Shown here piece by piece: positions 8,942 to 16,913 of a stretch of 25,742 nucleotides of DNA. The DNA lies in the NCBI GenBank assembly GCA_964523675.1, contig CAZFZT010000046.1, forward strand, positions 1 to 25,742. Reading direction: 5' to 3'. Every line of letters begins with the position of its first letter. The stretch's first letter is position 1. Source of the stretch: CAZFZT01 sp964523675 (GTDB taxonomy: Bacteria; Planctomycetota; Phycisphaerae; Phycisphaerales; SM1A02). Made by a program: the position numbers and the translations under genes. A model generated the notes under the pieces. It worked only from the letters and a program-made list of their open reading frames with translations, ran no database searches and was not told where the DNA came from.

Positions 8942-10405
8942 TCAGCCGGTCCGTGCATACTCTTCCAAGCCGTACTGTTTGATCTTCTTGTAAAGCGTCG
9001 TGCGATTGATATCAAGTTGCTCAGCCGTCTTCTGCCGATTCCAATGATTGGCTTCGAGAGCCGCAAGGATGATCTGCTTTTCGGGTTCCTCAAGCGCAAC
9101 GCGAAGCGGAATCGGCTGCCAGGGCTCTGGCGCGGTCTGGCCCTTGAACATGAAGGAATGACCGCCAACACCGGGCTGGAATCCACTTTGTGAGGGTTGA
9201 GCAACATGCGGCGGCAGGTCTTCAAGCGTGATGCGGGTGTTCCGCGTCAGCACGACCGCGCGCTCGACGACATTCTCGAGTTCACGCACGTTGCCCGGCC
9301 AAAGGTACTCACGCAATGCTGCGAGCGTGTCGTCGGTAAATCCGATGATCTGCCGCCCGGCTTCTGCGGACTTCAGATTCAGAAAGTGTTGCGCAAGTGC
9401 AGGAATGTCGCTCAGCCGATCGCGTAGCGGCGGGAGTGCGATCATGACGACGTTGATGCGGTAGTAAAGATCCTGCCGAAACTCGCCGCGTGCGACGAGC
9501 TCTTCGAGCGATTGATTGCTGGCCAGGATGACTCGAACATCCACTTCCACCGGCTCCGTGGAGCCGACCGGCTCGAACGTTTTCTCCTGCAAGACGCGCA
9601 AGAGTTTGAGTTGCATGCCCGGCGAGGCCGAGTTGATTTCATCGAGAAAAAGCGTGCCGCCATGCGCTGCGAGGAAGCGGCCGACCTTGTCCGCATGCGC
9701 GCCAGTGAACGCGCCTTTGACATGGCCGAACAGTTCCGACTCCAGCAGCGTTTCCGGAATGGACCCACAGGATATCTCCACGAACGGTTTATCCTTGCGC
9801 GGTGAGTTACGATGTATGGCTCTGGCGATGAGCGACTTACCCGTGCCTGATTCGCCCGACATCAGCACGGTGGTCTTGCTTGGGGCAACCGCCTGGATGG
9901 TTTCAAACAGCCGCCCCATGCGGGGGTCAGTGCCGATGATGTTGTCGAGCGCGTATTTGCCGTCGAGTTGCTTGCGCAGTGACGAATTCTCCGCCAGGAG
10001 CGCCTGCTGGCGCACGGCTTTCTCCACTGCGATGCGCAGTTCTTCATCAACGAGCGGCTTGGTGAGGTAATCAACCGCGCCGTATCGAATGGATTTCACC
10101 GCCGATTCGATTGTGCCGTAGCCGGTAATCACGACCGGGACGATCTCGGGATGTGATCGCCGAAGGCGCTTGATGAGTTCGAGACCGCCCATCCCAGGCA
10201 TCGTCATATCGATCACCGCGACGGTGTAAGGCAGCCCAAGGGACTTGAGGGCATCGCGCGCGGCAGCGTCGATCGCTTCGATCGCCTGCTCGCCCGTGTT
10301 GGCGCAATCTGCCTCGTAGCCCAGTTCGCACAGGTACTCTGCGATCGAATCGGCGACGATGCGGTCGTCGTCCACAATAATGACACGTGATGTTTTCTCC
10401 GCCAT
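8942..10405 (-). CDS. sigma-54-dependent response regulator (NtrC family)
   Basis: A 487-residue three-domain activator. The receiver (residues 7-125) has acidic Asp12-14, phospho-acceptor Asp66 (VIDMTMPG), Thr94 and Lys116. The AAA+ domain (about 155-390) has Walker A GESGTGKS at 184-191, the sigma-54 contact loop GAFTGA at 231-236 and Walker B GGTLFLDEI at 249-257. A Fis-type HTH (NHWNRQKTAEQLDINRTTLYKKIKQYG) closes the protein. It should activate sigma-54 promoters by ATP hydrolysis after phosphorylation. No histidine kinase is adjacent, so it is an orphan here. I start it at ATG 10405, not GTG 10468, because homology begins there and an 18-bp palindrome at 10450-10467 would otherwise be coding. 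The target genes are unknown. Confidence 0.94.
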   Translation of the reverse strand: MAEKTSRVIIVDDDRIVADSIAEYLCELGYEADCANTGEQAIEAIDAAARDALKSLGLPYTVAVIDMTMPGMGGLELIKRLRRSHPEIVPVVITGYGTIESAVKSIRYGAVDYLTKPLVDEELRIAVEKAVRQQALLAENSSLRKQLDGKYALDNIIGTDPRMGRLFETIQAVAPSKTTVLMSGESGTGKSLIARAIHRNSPRKDKPFVEISCGSIPETLLESELFGHVKGAFTGAHADKVGRFLAAHGGTLFLDEINSASPGMQLKLLRVLQEKTFEPVGSTEPVEVDVRVILASNQSLEELVARGEFRQDLYYRINVVMIALPPLRDRLSDIPALAQHFLNLKSAEAGRQIIGFTDDTLAALREYLWPGNVRELENVVERAVVLTRNTRITLEDLPPHVAQPSQSGFQPGVGGHSFMFKGQTAPEPWQPIPLRVALEEPEKQIILAALEANHWNRQKTAEQLDINRTTLYKKIKQYGLEEYARTG

Positions 10406-10449
10406 CCGGGTTATCAGATCGGCTGGCGAATGTGGCGACTCAAGAGAGA

Positions 10450-10467
10450 TGTTGCAAAATCGCAACA
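10450..10467. promoter_or_regulatory. 18-bp palindrome, candidate activator binding site
   Basis: TGTTGCAAAATCGCAACA is a perfect 6-bp dyad (TGTTGC / GCAACA) with a 6-nt centre, located 45-62 nt before the response regulator ATG. Its size and form match upstream activator sites of NtrC-family regulators, so autoregulation is plausible but is inferred. Confidence 0.5.
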
Positions 10468-10581
10468 CCTTTCTCGGACATGCCGATCCCGGTCCCCGAA
10501 GTTCGTCGCAATACGTCCTATAAATGGCCGCATCTTGCCCAAGTTCACAAAAGATCGACGCAAACTGCTGTGTACGCGCAA

Positions 10582-10691
10582 GAACGGCTTGGCATTCGGC
10601 CGAAGATGAAGTATCTTGTGGCTGAACGGCTTGGGTGCGGAACGGCTTTGGAGGAGAAGCCCTTCCCCCGAGCCGTTCGTCTTTTGAACGG
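10582..10691. repeat. GAACGGCTT direct repeats with an inverted copy
   Basis: GAACGGCTTGG occurs at 10582-10592 and 10624-10634, and GAACGGCTTTGG at 10640-10651. The inverse AGCCGTTC is at 10671-10678, followed by GAACGG at 10686-10691. The inverse copy can pair with any upstream copy (8 bp) or with the downstream GAACGG (6 bp, 7-nt loop). Confidence 0.6.
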
Positions 10692-10722
10692 GGTGCTCGT
10701 GGCCATCATCTCAGGCAATCAT

Positions 10723-11694
10723 CTATTGCGCACGATACGTGACGGGCTTTGATGAGTACCCCGTGACTTCCTTGATGAGCGTCATGCCCAGGAAGCCGGT
10801 GATGGCGAAAAGCAGGAGCCATCCTGCCTGTAGCCAGAGGCCCAATGCCGCCAGCCAGGCCGAGCCGAACAGGCACTGCCACATGGCGCCGTAGCGTTTG
10901 AGTTTCTCTGCTGCGACCCGTTCAGGCACGCCGCGCGTCTTGCGCCGCGCCACCAGGATGAAGCCAAACGCGGCGAGCAGCGGGTAGACCGCGATGAATG
11001 GCGAGAGTTCGTAGGGCCAGAGGTCGCCCTCGCGGAGCTGTCCCACGCCCAGGATGATGATTGACCAGAACGCCCAACCGATCCCGGTCGCGATGAGCGT
11101 GCGATTGTTCAGCCGTGGCCGCTTCTCCTCCCAGATATGCACCGTGAGCGCGATGGCCATGGCATGCGTCATGATCATCCAGATCGGAACGGTGAACGCA
11201 AGTTGATGATTCGGCACAAACATGTGCGCTGCATGGATCAAGCCGATCGTAACCGCGCCAAATGCCGGAATGAACTTGCCCGCCGCATTGTAAAAGAGCA
11301 GCGCCACCGCGATGAGCATCGCAATCCACAATCCCTGGGTACTAAACGACTCTGCTGCGAGAAGCGCAGCCAAAAGCGAGCCGACTGTCAGCACCACCGC
11401 TTGCCCCAGACGGATGCGACCAGCAGGCAGCGGCCGATCGGGGCTGAACGCGGCATCGTGCTTGATATCAAGGATGTCATTCAGTGACGCGCCATAAGCA
11501 AAGAGCCCCGCAGCCACCACCCCACCTGCCAGCAGTGCAACGGCTAGATGCATCTGCGCAACGGGCATCTCAACATATCGTGGATCGGCTCGTGTAAGCA
11601 GAATGATGAACCACACATCGCTGATGGCGCCGAACGCCATCGTCAACCGGGTGAGCTGGATCGCTGTGATGATTCGCAGGGCGGTACGGCGCAC
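10723..11694 (-). CDS. UbiA-like membrane prenyltransferase
   Basis: A 323-residue integral membrane protein with about eight or nine hydrophobic helices. UbiA-superfamily enzymes join a polyprenyl diphosphate to an aromatic or other acceptor at the membrane. The first aspartate motif is clear: YGASLNDILDIKHDAAFSPDRPLPAGRI, with N-D-x-x-D-x-x-x-D and the downstream RPLPAG element. The second aspartate-rich motif expected in the later half is not evident; the comparable loop reads HIWEEKRPRLNNR. The acceptor is unknown; a role in quinone synthesis alongside MqnA is possible but not shown. The GTG at 11694 is supported by a TACGAT box 6 nt upstream. It is divergent from exbD. Confidence 0.85.
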   Translation of the reverse strand: MRRTALRIITAIQLTRLTMAFGAISDVWFIILLTRADPRYVEMPVAQMHLAVALLAGGVVAAGLFAYGASLNDILDIKHDAAFSPDRPLPAGRIRLGQAVVLTVGSLLAALLAAESFSTQGLWIAMLIAVALLFYNAAGKFIPAFGAVTIGLIHAAHMFVPNHQLAFTVPIWMIMTHAMAIALTVHIWEEKRPRLNNRTLIATGIGWAFWSIIILGVGQLREGDLWPYELSPFIAVYPLLAAFGFILVARRKTRGVPERVAAEKLKRYGAMWQCLFGSAWLAALGLWLQAGWLLLFAITGFLGMTLIKEVTGYSSKPVTYRAQ

Positions 11695-11700
11695 GGCTGC

Positions 11701-11706
11701 ATCGTA
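11701..11706 (-). promoter_or_regulatory. -10-like box of a probable leaderless promoter (UbiA-like gene)
   Basis: TACGAT on the minus strand lies 6 nt before the GTG at 11694, with no Shine-Dalgarno between. Confidence 0.45.
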
Positions 11707-11776
11707 TCAACCCGCTCATGCCATAGCCGCGCCTCGGCTCACCCGTCCCAACTGCCGGCACACGGCTCCACCGGCT

Positions 11777-11782
11777 TACAAT
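11777..11782 (+). promoter_or_regulatory. -10-like box of a probable leaderless promoter (exbD)
   Basis: TACAAT lies 10 nt before the exbD ATG at 11793, leaving a leader of only a few nucleotides. No Shine-Dalgarno and no good -35 are present. Confidence 0.45.
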
Positions 11783-11792
11783 CGGGACGCCA

Positions 11793-12212
11793 ATGCTGAA
11801 ACTTCGCCGCACAGAACACGATGCGCGAATCGAGATCATGCCGCTGATCGATGTGATCTTTCTGCTGCTTACGTTCTTCATATATGCCATGGTGCTCATG
11901 GTGCGGGCAGAGTTGGTGCCGATGAATCTGGGCGAGTATGCCTCCGCTGATGCCGCCGATCCTGCTCCGGTGGTGGCGATCAGCATCGATCAGGATGGGA
12001 GCGTTTACATCGATCGCCAGCCGATCGCGATCGAGGAGATTCTGCCGCGCGTGCGAGCTGCGATCGAAGCCGACTCGCGCACCGAAGTGTGGATCGGCGC
12101 GGAACAGGAAGGCGATCTGGATCGCCTGCCGATCTTCCTAGAGATTTGGGATGTGCTCGCTAAGGAAGGGTTGAAGGTCGGTCTGGTCAGCCAGAAGGAA
12201 TCCGGCCGATAG
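11793..12212 (+). CDS. exbD: ExbD/TolR family biopolymer transport protein
   Basis: A 139-residue inner-membrane protein with one N-terminal helix (about residues 15-36, IMPLIDVIFLLLTFFIYAMVLM). It carries the essential membrane aspartate in PLIDVIFLLLTFF (Asp20), which is needed for proton-driven motion. The periplasmic part shows the family pattern (VVAISIDQDGSVYIDRQPIAIEEILPRVRAAI ... VWIGAEQEGDLDRLPIFLEIWDVLAKEGLKVGLVSQKE). ExbD works with ExbB and TonB to energise outer-membrane transport. The tonB-like gene follows about 15 nt downstream, but no exbB is present; the upstream neighbour is a divergent UbiA-like gene. A TolR-like role cannot be excluded. Confidence 0.92.
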   Translation: MLKLRRTEHDARIEIMPLIDVIFLLLTFFIYAMVLMVRAELVPMNLGEYASADAADPAPVVAISIDQDGSVYIDRQPIAIEEILPRVRAAIEADSRTEVWIGAEQEGDLDRLPIFLEIWDVLAKEGLKVGLVSQKESGR

Positions 12213-12216
12213 CGCG

Positions 12217-12222
12217 TACAAT
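12217..12222 (+). promoter_or_regulatory. -10-like box just before tonB
   Basis: TACAAT lies 5 nt before GTG 12228. It suggests a separate leaderless tonB transcript and favours GTG 12228 over TTG 12222, which overlaps the box. Confidence 0.35.
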
Positions 12223-12227
12223 TGGCT

Positions 12228-13361
12228 GTGCAACGCCGCGTCACCAGAGACAGCTCACTCGTGCTGGCGATCGCTGCCTCAGTGGTTGTTCACACCCTCG
12301 TCGTGGTGCCTCTTCTCATCGCAGTGATGACAAATGGCGCTGAGATGCCCGAGCTCGAAGCGCACTTCAGTTCCGAAGCGCTCAGGCCCGAGCAAGAAGA
12401 ACCCGAAGAACGCGAGCCAGTGCTCGGTATCGAGCAAAGCAGTGCCTCGACGCTCACATGGATCGGCTATGACGAGTACATGGAACACCTTGCGCAGTTT
12501 GCAGAGGTCGAGCAGGCGGCCTTCTCGGATGCGCCCACTGGCAGCGAACCATCGCTGGGGGAGCAGCACCCTCAGTCTGAGCTACTGACGGAGGTTGAAG
12601 ACCAGCCCGTCGAGACCGAAGTGACCGCAGCGCAGCTCGCTCAACTCCCCACCACCGCAGACGCTGCGCCGGAGACGATTTCAGAGCCGGAATCGAACGA
12701 ACTTGATCCTGCTGCAATGGCGGCACAGCCGCAGCCAGCTCAGCCGGCTGAAGCCATCGAGTCGCTGCCTCTCCCGGAGGTCGATCTTGCGGATCTTGCG
12801 CGGATTCTAGAGATCGTCGGCCTGATGAGTCGCCAGCGCGAAGCGACTGATCCGGATCGTCCTGCAGCGTCAAGCCCTCCTTCCGCAATGGTGCAGCAGC
12901 ACGACGAGGAGCTCGCGGAAGCTTCGCCACCGCAACCTGCGCAAGCGCGTTCAGAGAAGACGCCACAGCAACCGAACACGCCGGGCGAGCCGGCCGATTC
13001 CGCGGACAAGCAAACTGAAGCAACGTCCACAATCGAAGTCACGCACGCCAACTGGCGGCTCGGCAAGCCGCTCGCCGCCGAGGGCGTGGAACTTAAGCCC
13101 CAGCGACCGAAGTTCTCAATCATGCAACGACTCACCGCCTCGCCCTGCAATCCGCTCATGGAGATTCATTTCGATGGCAGAGGCGTGGCCACCAAAGCAT
13201 CGTTCGTTGAAACGTCGCGTGAGAAGTCCATTGACGCTGCGATTGAAGCGAGCGTTTATCAATGGCGGGCTGAAGGCGAAGCGATCGAGGAATTGACGGA
13301 TGATCAGACCTTCGCCATCCGCATTCGCTTCATTCTGAATCCCTATGCGCGATGCCCCTGA
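12228..13361 (+). CDS. tonB: TonB-like energy transducer
   Basis: A 377-residue protein with TonB architecture. A short cytoplasmic N-terminus is followed by one transmembrane helix (about residues 10-33, SLVLAIAASVVVHTLVVVPLLIAV) with a membrane histidine (VVHT), as in TonB. Next is a long periplasmic linker rich in Pro, Glu, Gln and Ala (residues 45-280), then a TonB-like C-terminal domain (CNPLMEIHFDGRGVATKASFVETSREKSIDAAIEASVYQWRAEG). TonB transmits proton-motive energy from ExbB/ExbD to outer-membrane receptors. The linker is unusually long and acidic. The C-terminal assignment rests on fold pattern and on the neighbouring exbD. Its start is uncertain between TTG 12222 and GTG 12228. Confidence 0.8.
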   Translation: MQRRVTRDSSLVLAIAASVVVHTLVVVPLLIAVMTNGAEMPELEAHFSSEALRPEQEEPEEREPVLGIEQSSASTLTWIGYDEYMEHLAQFAEVEQAAFSDAPTGSEPSLGEQHPQSELLTEVEDQPVETEVTAAQLAQLPTTADAAPETISEPESNELDPAAMAAQPQPAQPAEAIESLPLPEVDLADLARILEIVGLMSRQREATDPDRPAASSPPSAMVQQHDEELAEASPPQPAQARSEKTPQQPNTPGEPADSADKQTEATSTIEVTHANWRLGKPLAAEGVELKPQRPKFSIMQRLTASPCNPLMEIHFDGRGVATKASFVETSREKSIDAAIEASVYQWRAEGEAIEELTDDQTFAIRIRFILNPYARCP

Positions 13362-13505
13362 TCCTGTAGTCCCGGCTCAGGCGCCCTACCCCCCCTGCCG
13401 ATTCTGCTCCCTGACACAGCTCTTGCCGGAGGTGCGCTGGCTGAAGCACTGACGCCGTCCCTCGCTCGGCCAACATCGGACGTGACTGAGCGGGCACCTG
13501 GGCAA

Positions 13506-13579
13506 CGCGCGTGGCAGGACTCGAACCTGCAACCCTCGGCTTCGAAGGCCGATGCTCTATCCAATTGAGCTACACGCGC
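13506..13579 (-). tRNA. tRNA-Arg (anticodon TCG)
   Basis: The minus strand folds into a complete cloverleaf. The acceptor stem GCGCGTG pairs with CACGCGC, the D arm is GCTC...GAGC, and the anticodon stem TCGGC/GCCGA holds the loop CTTCGAA with anticodon TCG, which reads CGA. The T arm carries GGTTCGAGTCC. The discriminator base is G and CCA is not encoded. It lies alone between tonB and the pilT-like gene and rules out any upstream protein start overlapping it. Confidence 0.96.
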
Positions 13580-13899
13580 AGTGGCCGCATTATACGGCCG
13601 CAGCCGGCCACCGGCGGTTGTGGCTGATCACATTGGGCGACGCCACGCCGATCGAGCCGCCACACCCCGGCTTCCGATTTCGTCCTGATTCTGCTATTGT
13701 AGTTCGGTTCCGGCTGCTTTTGCCCATGCCCCGGCCGGAGCACCGGGTTCCGGGCGGTGCATTGGCGGTTCGGAGTGAGGTGCCCTTCTGCGAAACTCCG
13801 CCCCGATCCGCACGAATGTATCTCAGTCCGGTTCTCGACGAACTCGCTGAATATTGCCGGAACCCGCACGAACCTGCCGTTGATCGCTTTGGAGTTTGT
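13580..13899. other. 320-bp intergenic region upstream of the pilT-like gene
   Basis: It holds the tRNA promoter box at its left end and, at 13695-13700, TATTGT that could be a weak -10 for the plus-strand operon. A reading frame continues through it into the pilT-like gene but overlaps the tRNA and resembles no protein, so I treat it as untranslated. Confidence 0.6.
13589..13594 (-). promoter_or_regulatory. consensus -10 box of the tRNA-Arg gene
   Basis: A perfect TATAAT on the minus strand ends 9 nt before the mature tRNA 5' end, implying a 5' leader of about 2-3 nt. No good -35 hexamer is seen 16-18 nt upstream. Confidence 0.6.
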
Positions 13900-15060
13900 A
13901 TGACGACGACAACCACTTCACACGCCGCAGAGCCCACTGCAGACGAGATTTCACCGGTGCATCATGACAAGGGCACTGCGCCGGGCGAAGGGCAGAAGAC
14001 CCTTGAGAAGTACCTTGCCGCCACGATCAAATACGGCGCGTCCGACCTCATCGTGAAAGTCGATCTCCCCCCGCGCATTCGATTGCGCGGTTCGCTGAAG
14101 TCGCTCCAGACCGACATCTGCACGCCGCAGCTTATGTTCCAGATTGCTCGCGATGTGCTTGACGATCGGCAGTATGACATCTTCCGTAAGCACGGCCAAT
14201 TCGACTTTGCATATGACTACGACGATGACAATCGTTTCCGTGTGAACATCTTCATGGCACGCGGCAAGCCCTCGCTCGCCGCCCGTCTCATCACCTCGGA
14301 TGTCAAGACGTTCGAGTCGCTTCACCTGCCGCAGATTCTTGGCGATGTCGCCATGAGCGCATCAGGTTTGATTCTCTTCTCCGGGGTCACCGGTTCGGGC
14401 AAGTCCACTTCGATCGCGTCGATGCTCCAGTACATCAACGAGCGCAAGCGCGTTCACATCGTGACGATCGAAGATCCGATCGAATACATCTTTAAAGACG
14501 ATAAGGCGACGATCAATCAGCGGGAAGTCGGCATCGATACGCTGAACTTCAACGAAGCGCTGCGGGCGCTTGTCCGCGAGAATCCGGACGTCGTGCTCGT
14601 CGGCGAAATGCGTGACCATGAAACGTTCGAAGCGGCGATTCGCGCCGCCGAGACTGGCCACCTGGTCTTCGGCACCATTCACGCTTCATCGGCATGGCAA
14701 ACCTTCGGCCGCATCTATGACCTGTTCCCCGAAGCCGAGCGTGAGCAGATCAGCAAACTGCTTGCGTACAACCTTCGAGCAATCGTTTACCAGAAGCTCC
14801 TCCCGACGCTTCATGAGAACATTGCCCGGATACCGGCCCTAGAGATTCTGCTCAATACGCCGATTGTTCAAAAATACATTCTCGAAGGCCGGGAAGGTGA
14901 ACTGCTTGAGATCATCAAGAAGAGTCGCGAGGAAGGCATGATCGACTTCACGAGCTCACTTGTGGAACTGGTCGAGAAGGAATACATTCACCATCGCGTG
15001 GCACTGGAAGCGACGCCGAAGCCCGAGGAACTCAAGATGCGACTCAAGGGCATTTCATAA
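13900..15060 (+). CDS. pilT: PilT-like type IV pilus/secretion ATPase
   Basis: A 386-residue PilT/PilU-type hexameric secretion ATPase. The N-terminal domain holds the family segment LEKYLAATIKYGASDLIVKVDLPPRIRLRGSLKSL. The C-terminal RecA-like domain has Walker A GVTGSGKST at 162-170 (Lys168), the Asp box (HIVTIEDPIEY), Walker B DVVLVGEMRD and the His box TGHLVFGTIHASSA, all intact. PilT normally powers pilus retraction. Here no pilin, PilB or PilC is adjacent; the neighbours are a GspE-like protein with a degenerate ATP site and a CvpA-like membrane protein. The ATG at 13900 is chosen because GGAG precedes it and family similarity starts about 25 residues later. It heads a plus-strand operon (gaps of 74 and 69 nt). 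Confidence 0.9.
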   Translation: MTTTTTSHAAEPTADEISPVHHDKGTAPGEGQKTLEKYLAATIKYGASDLIVKVDLPPRIRLRGSLKSLQTDICTPQLMFQIARDVLDDRQYDIFRKHGQFDFAYDYDDDNRFRVNIFMARGKPSLAARLITSDVKTFESLHLPQILGDVAMSASGLILFSGVTGSGKSTSIASMLQYINERKRVHIVTIEDPIEYIFKDDKATINQREVGIDTLNFNEALRALVRENPDVVLVGEMRDHETFEAAIRAAETGHLVFGTIHASSAWQTFGRIYDLFPEAEREQISKLLAYNLRAIVYQKLLPTLHENIARIPALEILLNTPIVQKYILEGREGELLEIIKKSREEGMIDFTSSLVELVEKEYIHHRVALEATPKPEELKMRLKGIS

Positions 15061-15134
15061 AGAATTCGTGCGATGCAGCGGCGGCACATTCCGTCAGGCG
15101 TCGCGGCTCAACGAAACACCGACACATCGACTTC

Positions 15135-16844
15135 ATGGCAACAGCAACCTTCATTTTCGCCGCGGTCTCCGGCTTCCTTCTCGGCTGGTGGAAAGTTCCG
15201 CTCGTTCTTGCCCCGTTTATTGCATGGGCATGGCTCGTCTCCACCAAGCTGGAGAAGGATGCGCGGTACTTTCACCTGCCATGGCAAATGTGGAATGGCA
15301 TCTACCTTGGAGCTTTCTTTGCGGCGATGGCGGTGTATCTCATTCCCAGCTTCTTCAGTTTCTGGATCGCGTGGCCGCTGAGTCTCTTGATCCTGGCCGG
15401 CCCTGTCGTCGCTTATTGGAAGTATCGCAATGCCCGCGTGCCGGAGAGCAAGCGGTACTACATTACGAGCGAAACGTTTTCGTCGAAGATGGAAGCTCGC
15501 CGCCGGGCCCGTGCATCGCGCGAGGTCGCGCTCCAGTTCATTGACGCCAAGGAAAAACCTGTTACGGCGCCGCTCAAGGAGGAGCCACTTTACGAGACGC
15601 ACATGCTGGCCGAGGATGTGATCGGCCCGGCGCTGCGAGCTCGCGCAAGTCGCGTGGATATTGCGCTGACGCCCAAAGGGGCGCGTGTGGTGCAAACGAT
15701 CGACGGCGTGCAGTATCCGAAGTCGGCGCTTCCGGTCGAGCCGACCATGCGGATGTTTGACTTTCTCAAGGGAATCACAGGTCTTGCCGTGGAGGATCGG
15801 CGGCGGCAACAGGCCGGTGACTTCCGCGTGAAGAGCGGCCCGCCTGAGAACCTGTCCGCACAGGTTCATATGGTCACCGCCGGCTCCTCGAATGGGCAGG
15901 TCCTGCGGCTGGAGTTTGATAGAGCAGAGCGGCTTTCCAAACCTTTCGACGGCCTTGGCCTGCTTGCGCCGCAGGTCGAAGCGCTTCAGCCGCTTATGCA
16001 ACCGGCGAATCGCCACGGCATTGTGCTCATCGGCGCCCCCGCCGGCCACGGGCTTTCAACCTCGATGTATGCATTCCTCAATCGCCACGATGCCTACACG
16101 TCGAACATCAAGTCGCTTGAGCGGGACATTCAGGTGCGGCTCGATGGCGTCGATCAGGTGCGCTTCGACATACACAATCCTGATATTGATTACGCGACGA
16201 ACCTCCAATCGATGCTTCGACGCGATCCGGACATCGTCATGGTCGATGAACTTGACGTGGAGTCGGCGCGCGTGGCCACCGATCCGGGCATGGACGGACC
16301 GCTCATCTACGTTCCGCAGCGGGCCGGCACGGTGTTGGAGCAGATTCAGAAGTGGATGAAGCTCGTCAACGATCCAAAGCGAGCGATCAAGCCGCTTCGC
16401 GCCGTCGTGAATCAGCGGCTGATGCGCACGCTCTGCCCGAACTGCCGACAGGCCTTCACGCCGACGCCCGATTTCCTTTCCAAACTGGGAATTCAAGGCA
16501 TCAAGGTGAACCAGCTCTATCGGAAGAGCGGCCAGGTGCAGGTCAAGAACAAGGTCGAGCCGTGCCCGGTCTGCAATGGCATCGGCTACCTCGGTCAGAC
16601 TGCTGCGTTCGAAGTCATGGTCCTTGATGACGAAATGCGATCGCTTCTCATTGCAGGTGATCTGAAAGGAGCGTTCGATCATGCACGGCGCAACAAGATG
16701 ATCTACCTGTCGCAGGCGGCCCTGACGAAGGTCGTCGCAGGGGAGACCTCTGTCGATGAACTTCTGCGCATCACCGGCAAGAAGCCCGCCCAAAAGAAAG
16801 CCGCTGCCAGCGAAACGAAGGAGAATCCGACTCCCGTCGGTTAG
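15135..16844 (+). CDS. membrane-anchored GspE/PilB-like protein with degenerate ATPase site
   Basis: A 569-residue protein that I read as a pseudo-ATPase of the GspE/PilB family. Three to four hydrophobic helices occupy residues 1-95 (for example FIFAAVSGFLLGWWKVPLVLAPFIAWAWLV), which is unlike soluble GspE. The core aligns with GspE in order: DFLKGITGLAVEDRRRQQAGDF; a Walker A position reading GAPAGHGLST (300-309), where the lysine is Leu307; DPDIVMVDELDVESA in place of DPDIIMxGEIRDxETA; and GPLIYVPQRAGT in place of TGHLVxxTLHTN. The zinc site is kept (Cys434, Cys437, Cys477, Cys480; CPNC...CPVCNGIGY), as is the C-terminal helical tail. Loss of the P-loop lysine, Walker B glycine/arginine and the His box predicts no ATP hydrolysis. 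A structural or adaptor role with the intact PilT-like ATPase just upstream is inferred. Confidence 0.8.
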   Translation: MATATFIFAAVSGFLLGWWKVPLVLAPFIAWAWLVSTKLEKDARYFHLPWQMWNGIYLGAFFAAMAVYLIPSFFSFWIAWPLSLLILAGPVVAYWKYRNARVPESKRYYITSETFSSKMEARRRARASREVALQFIDAKEKPVTAPLKEEPLYETHMLAEDVIGPALRARASRVDIALTPKGARVVQTIDGVQYPKSALPVEPTMRMFDFLKGITGLAVEDRRRQQAGDFRVKSGPPENLSAQVHMVTAGSSNGQVLRLEFDRAERLSKPFDGLGLLAPQVEALQPLMQPANRHGIVLIGAPAGHGLSTSMYAFLNRHDAYTSNIKSLERDIQVRLDGVDQVRFDIHNPDIDYATNLQSMLRRDPDIVMVDELDVESARVATDPGMDGPLIYVPQRAGTVLEQIQKWMKLVNDPKRAIKPLRAVVNQRLMRTLCPNCRQAFTPTPDFLSKLGIQGIKVNQLYRKSGQVQVKNKVEPCPVCNGIGYLGQTAAFEVMVLDDEMRSLLIAGDLKGAFDHARRNKMIYLSQAALTKVVAGETSVDELLRITGKKPAQKKAAASETKENPTPVG

Positions 16845-16913
16845 CCAGAACGGTGCAGCACGTTGACCAGATCGCAGTAGCGTCAGTTCCGATCGAATCG
16901 AAAGTTCCAGACC

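Larger units (their letters stand above)
10406..10722. other. 317-bp intergenic region with dyad and repeated elements, no gene seen
   Basis: This gap separates the UbiA-like gene from the response regulator, both on the minus strand. Overlapping frames have no recognisable protein. It holds an 18-bp palindrome near the regulator start and, further upstream, three direct GAACGGCTT copies plus one inverted copy. No clear -24/-12 or -35/-10 promoter and no U-tract terminator were found. Confidence 0.7.

Noticed and set aside
10387..10752. 121-residue plus-strand frame in the gap before the response regulator
   Set aside because: It overlaps two minus-strand genes at its ends and has no start signal or protein-like pattern.
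13552..13899. 116 extra N-terminal codons on the pilT-like gene
   Set aside because: The extension overlaps tRNA-Arg and shows no protein similarity; GGAG before ATG 13900 gives a better start.
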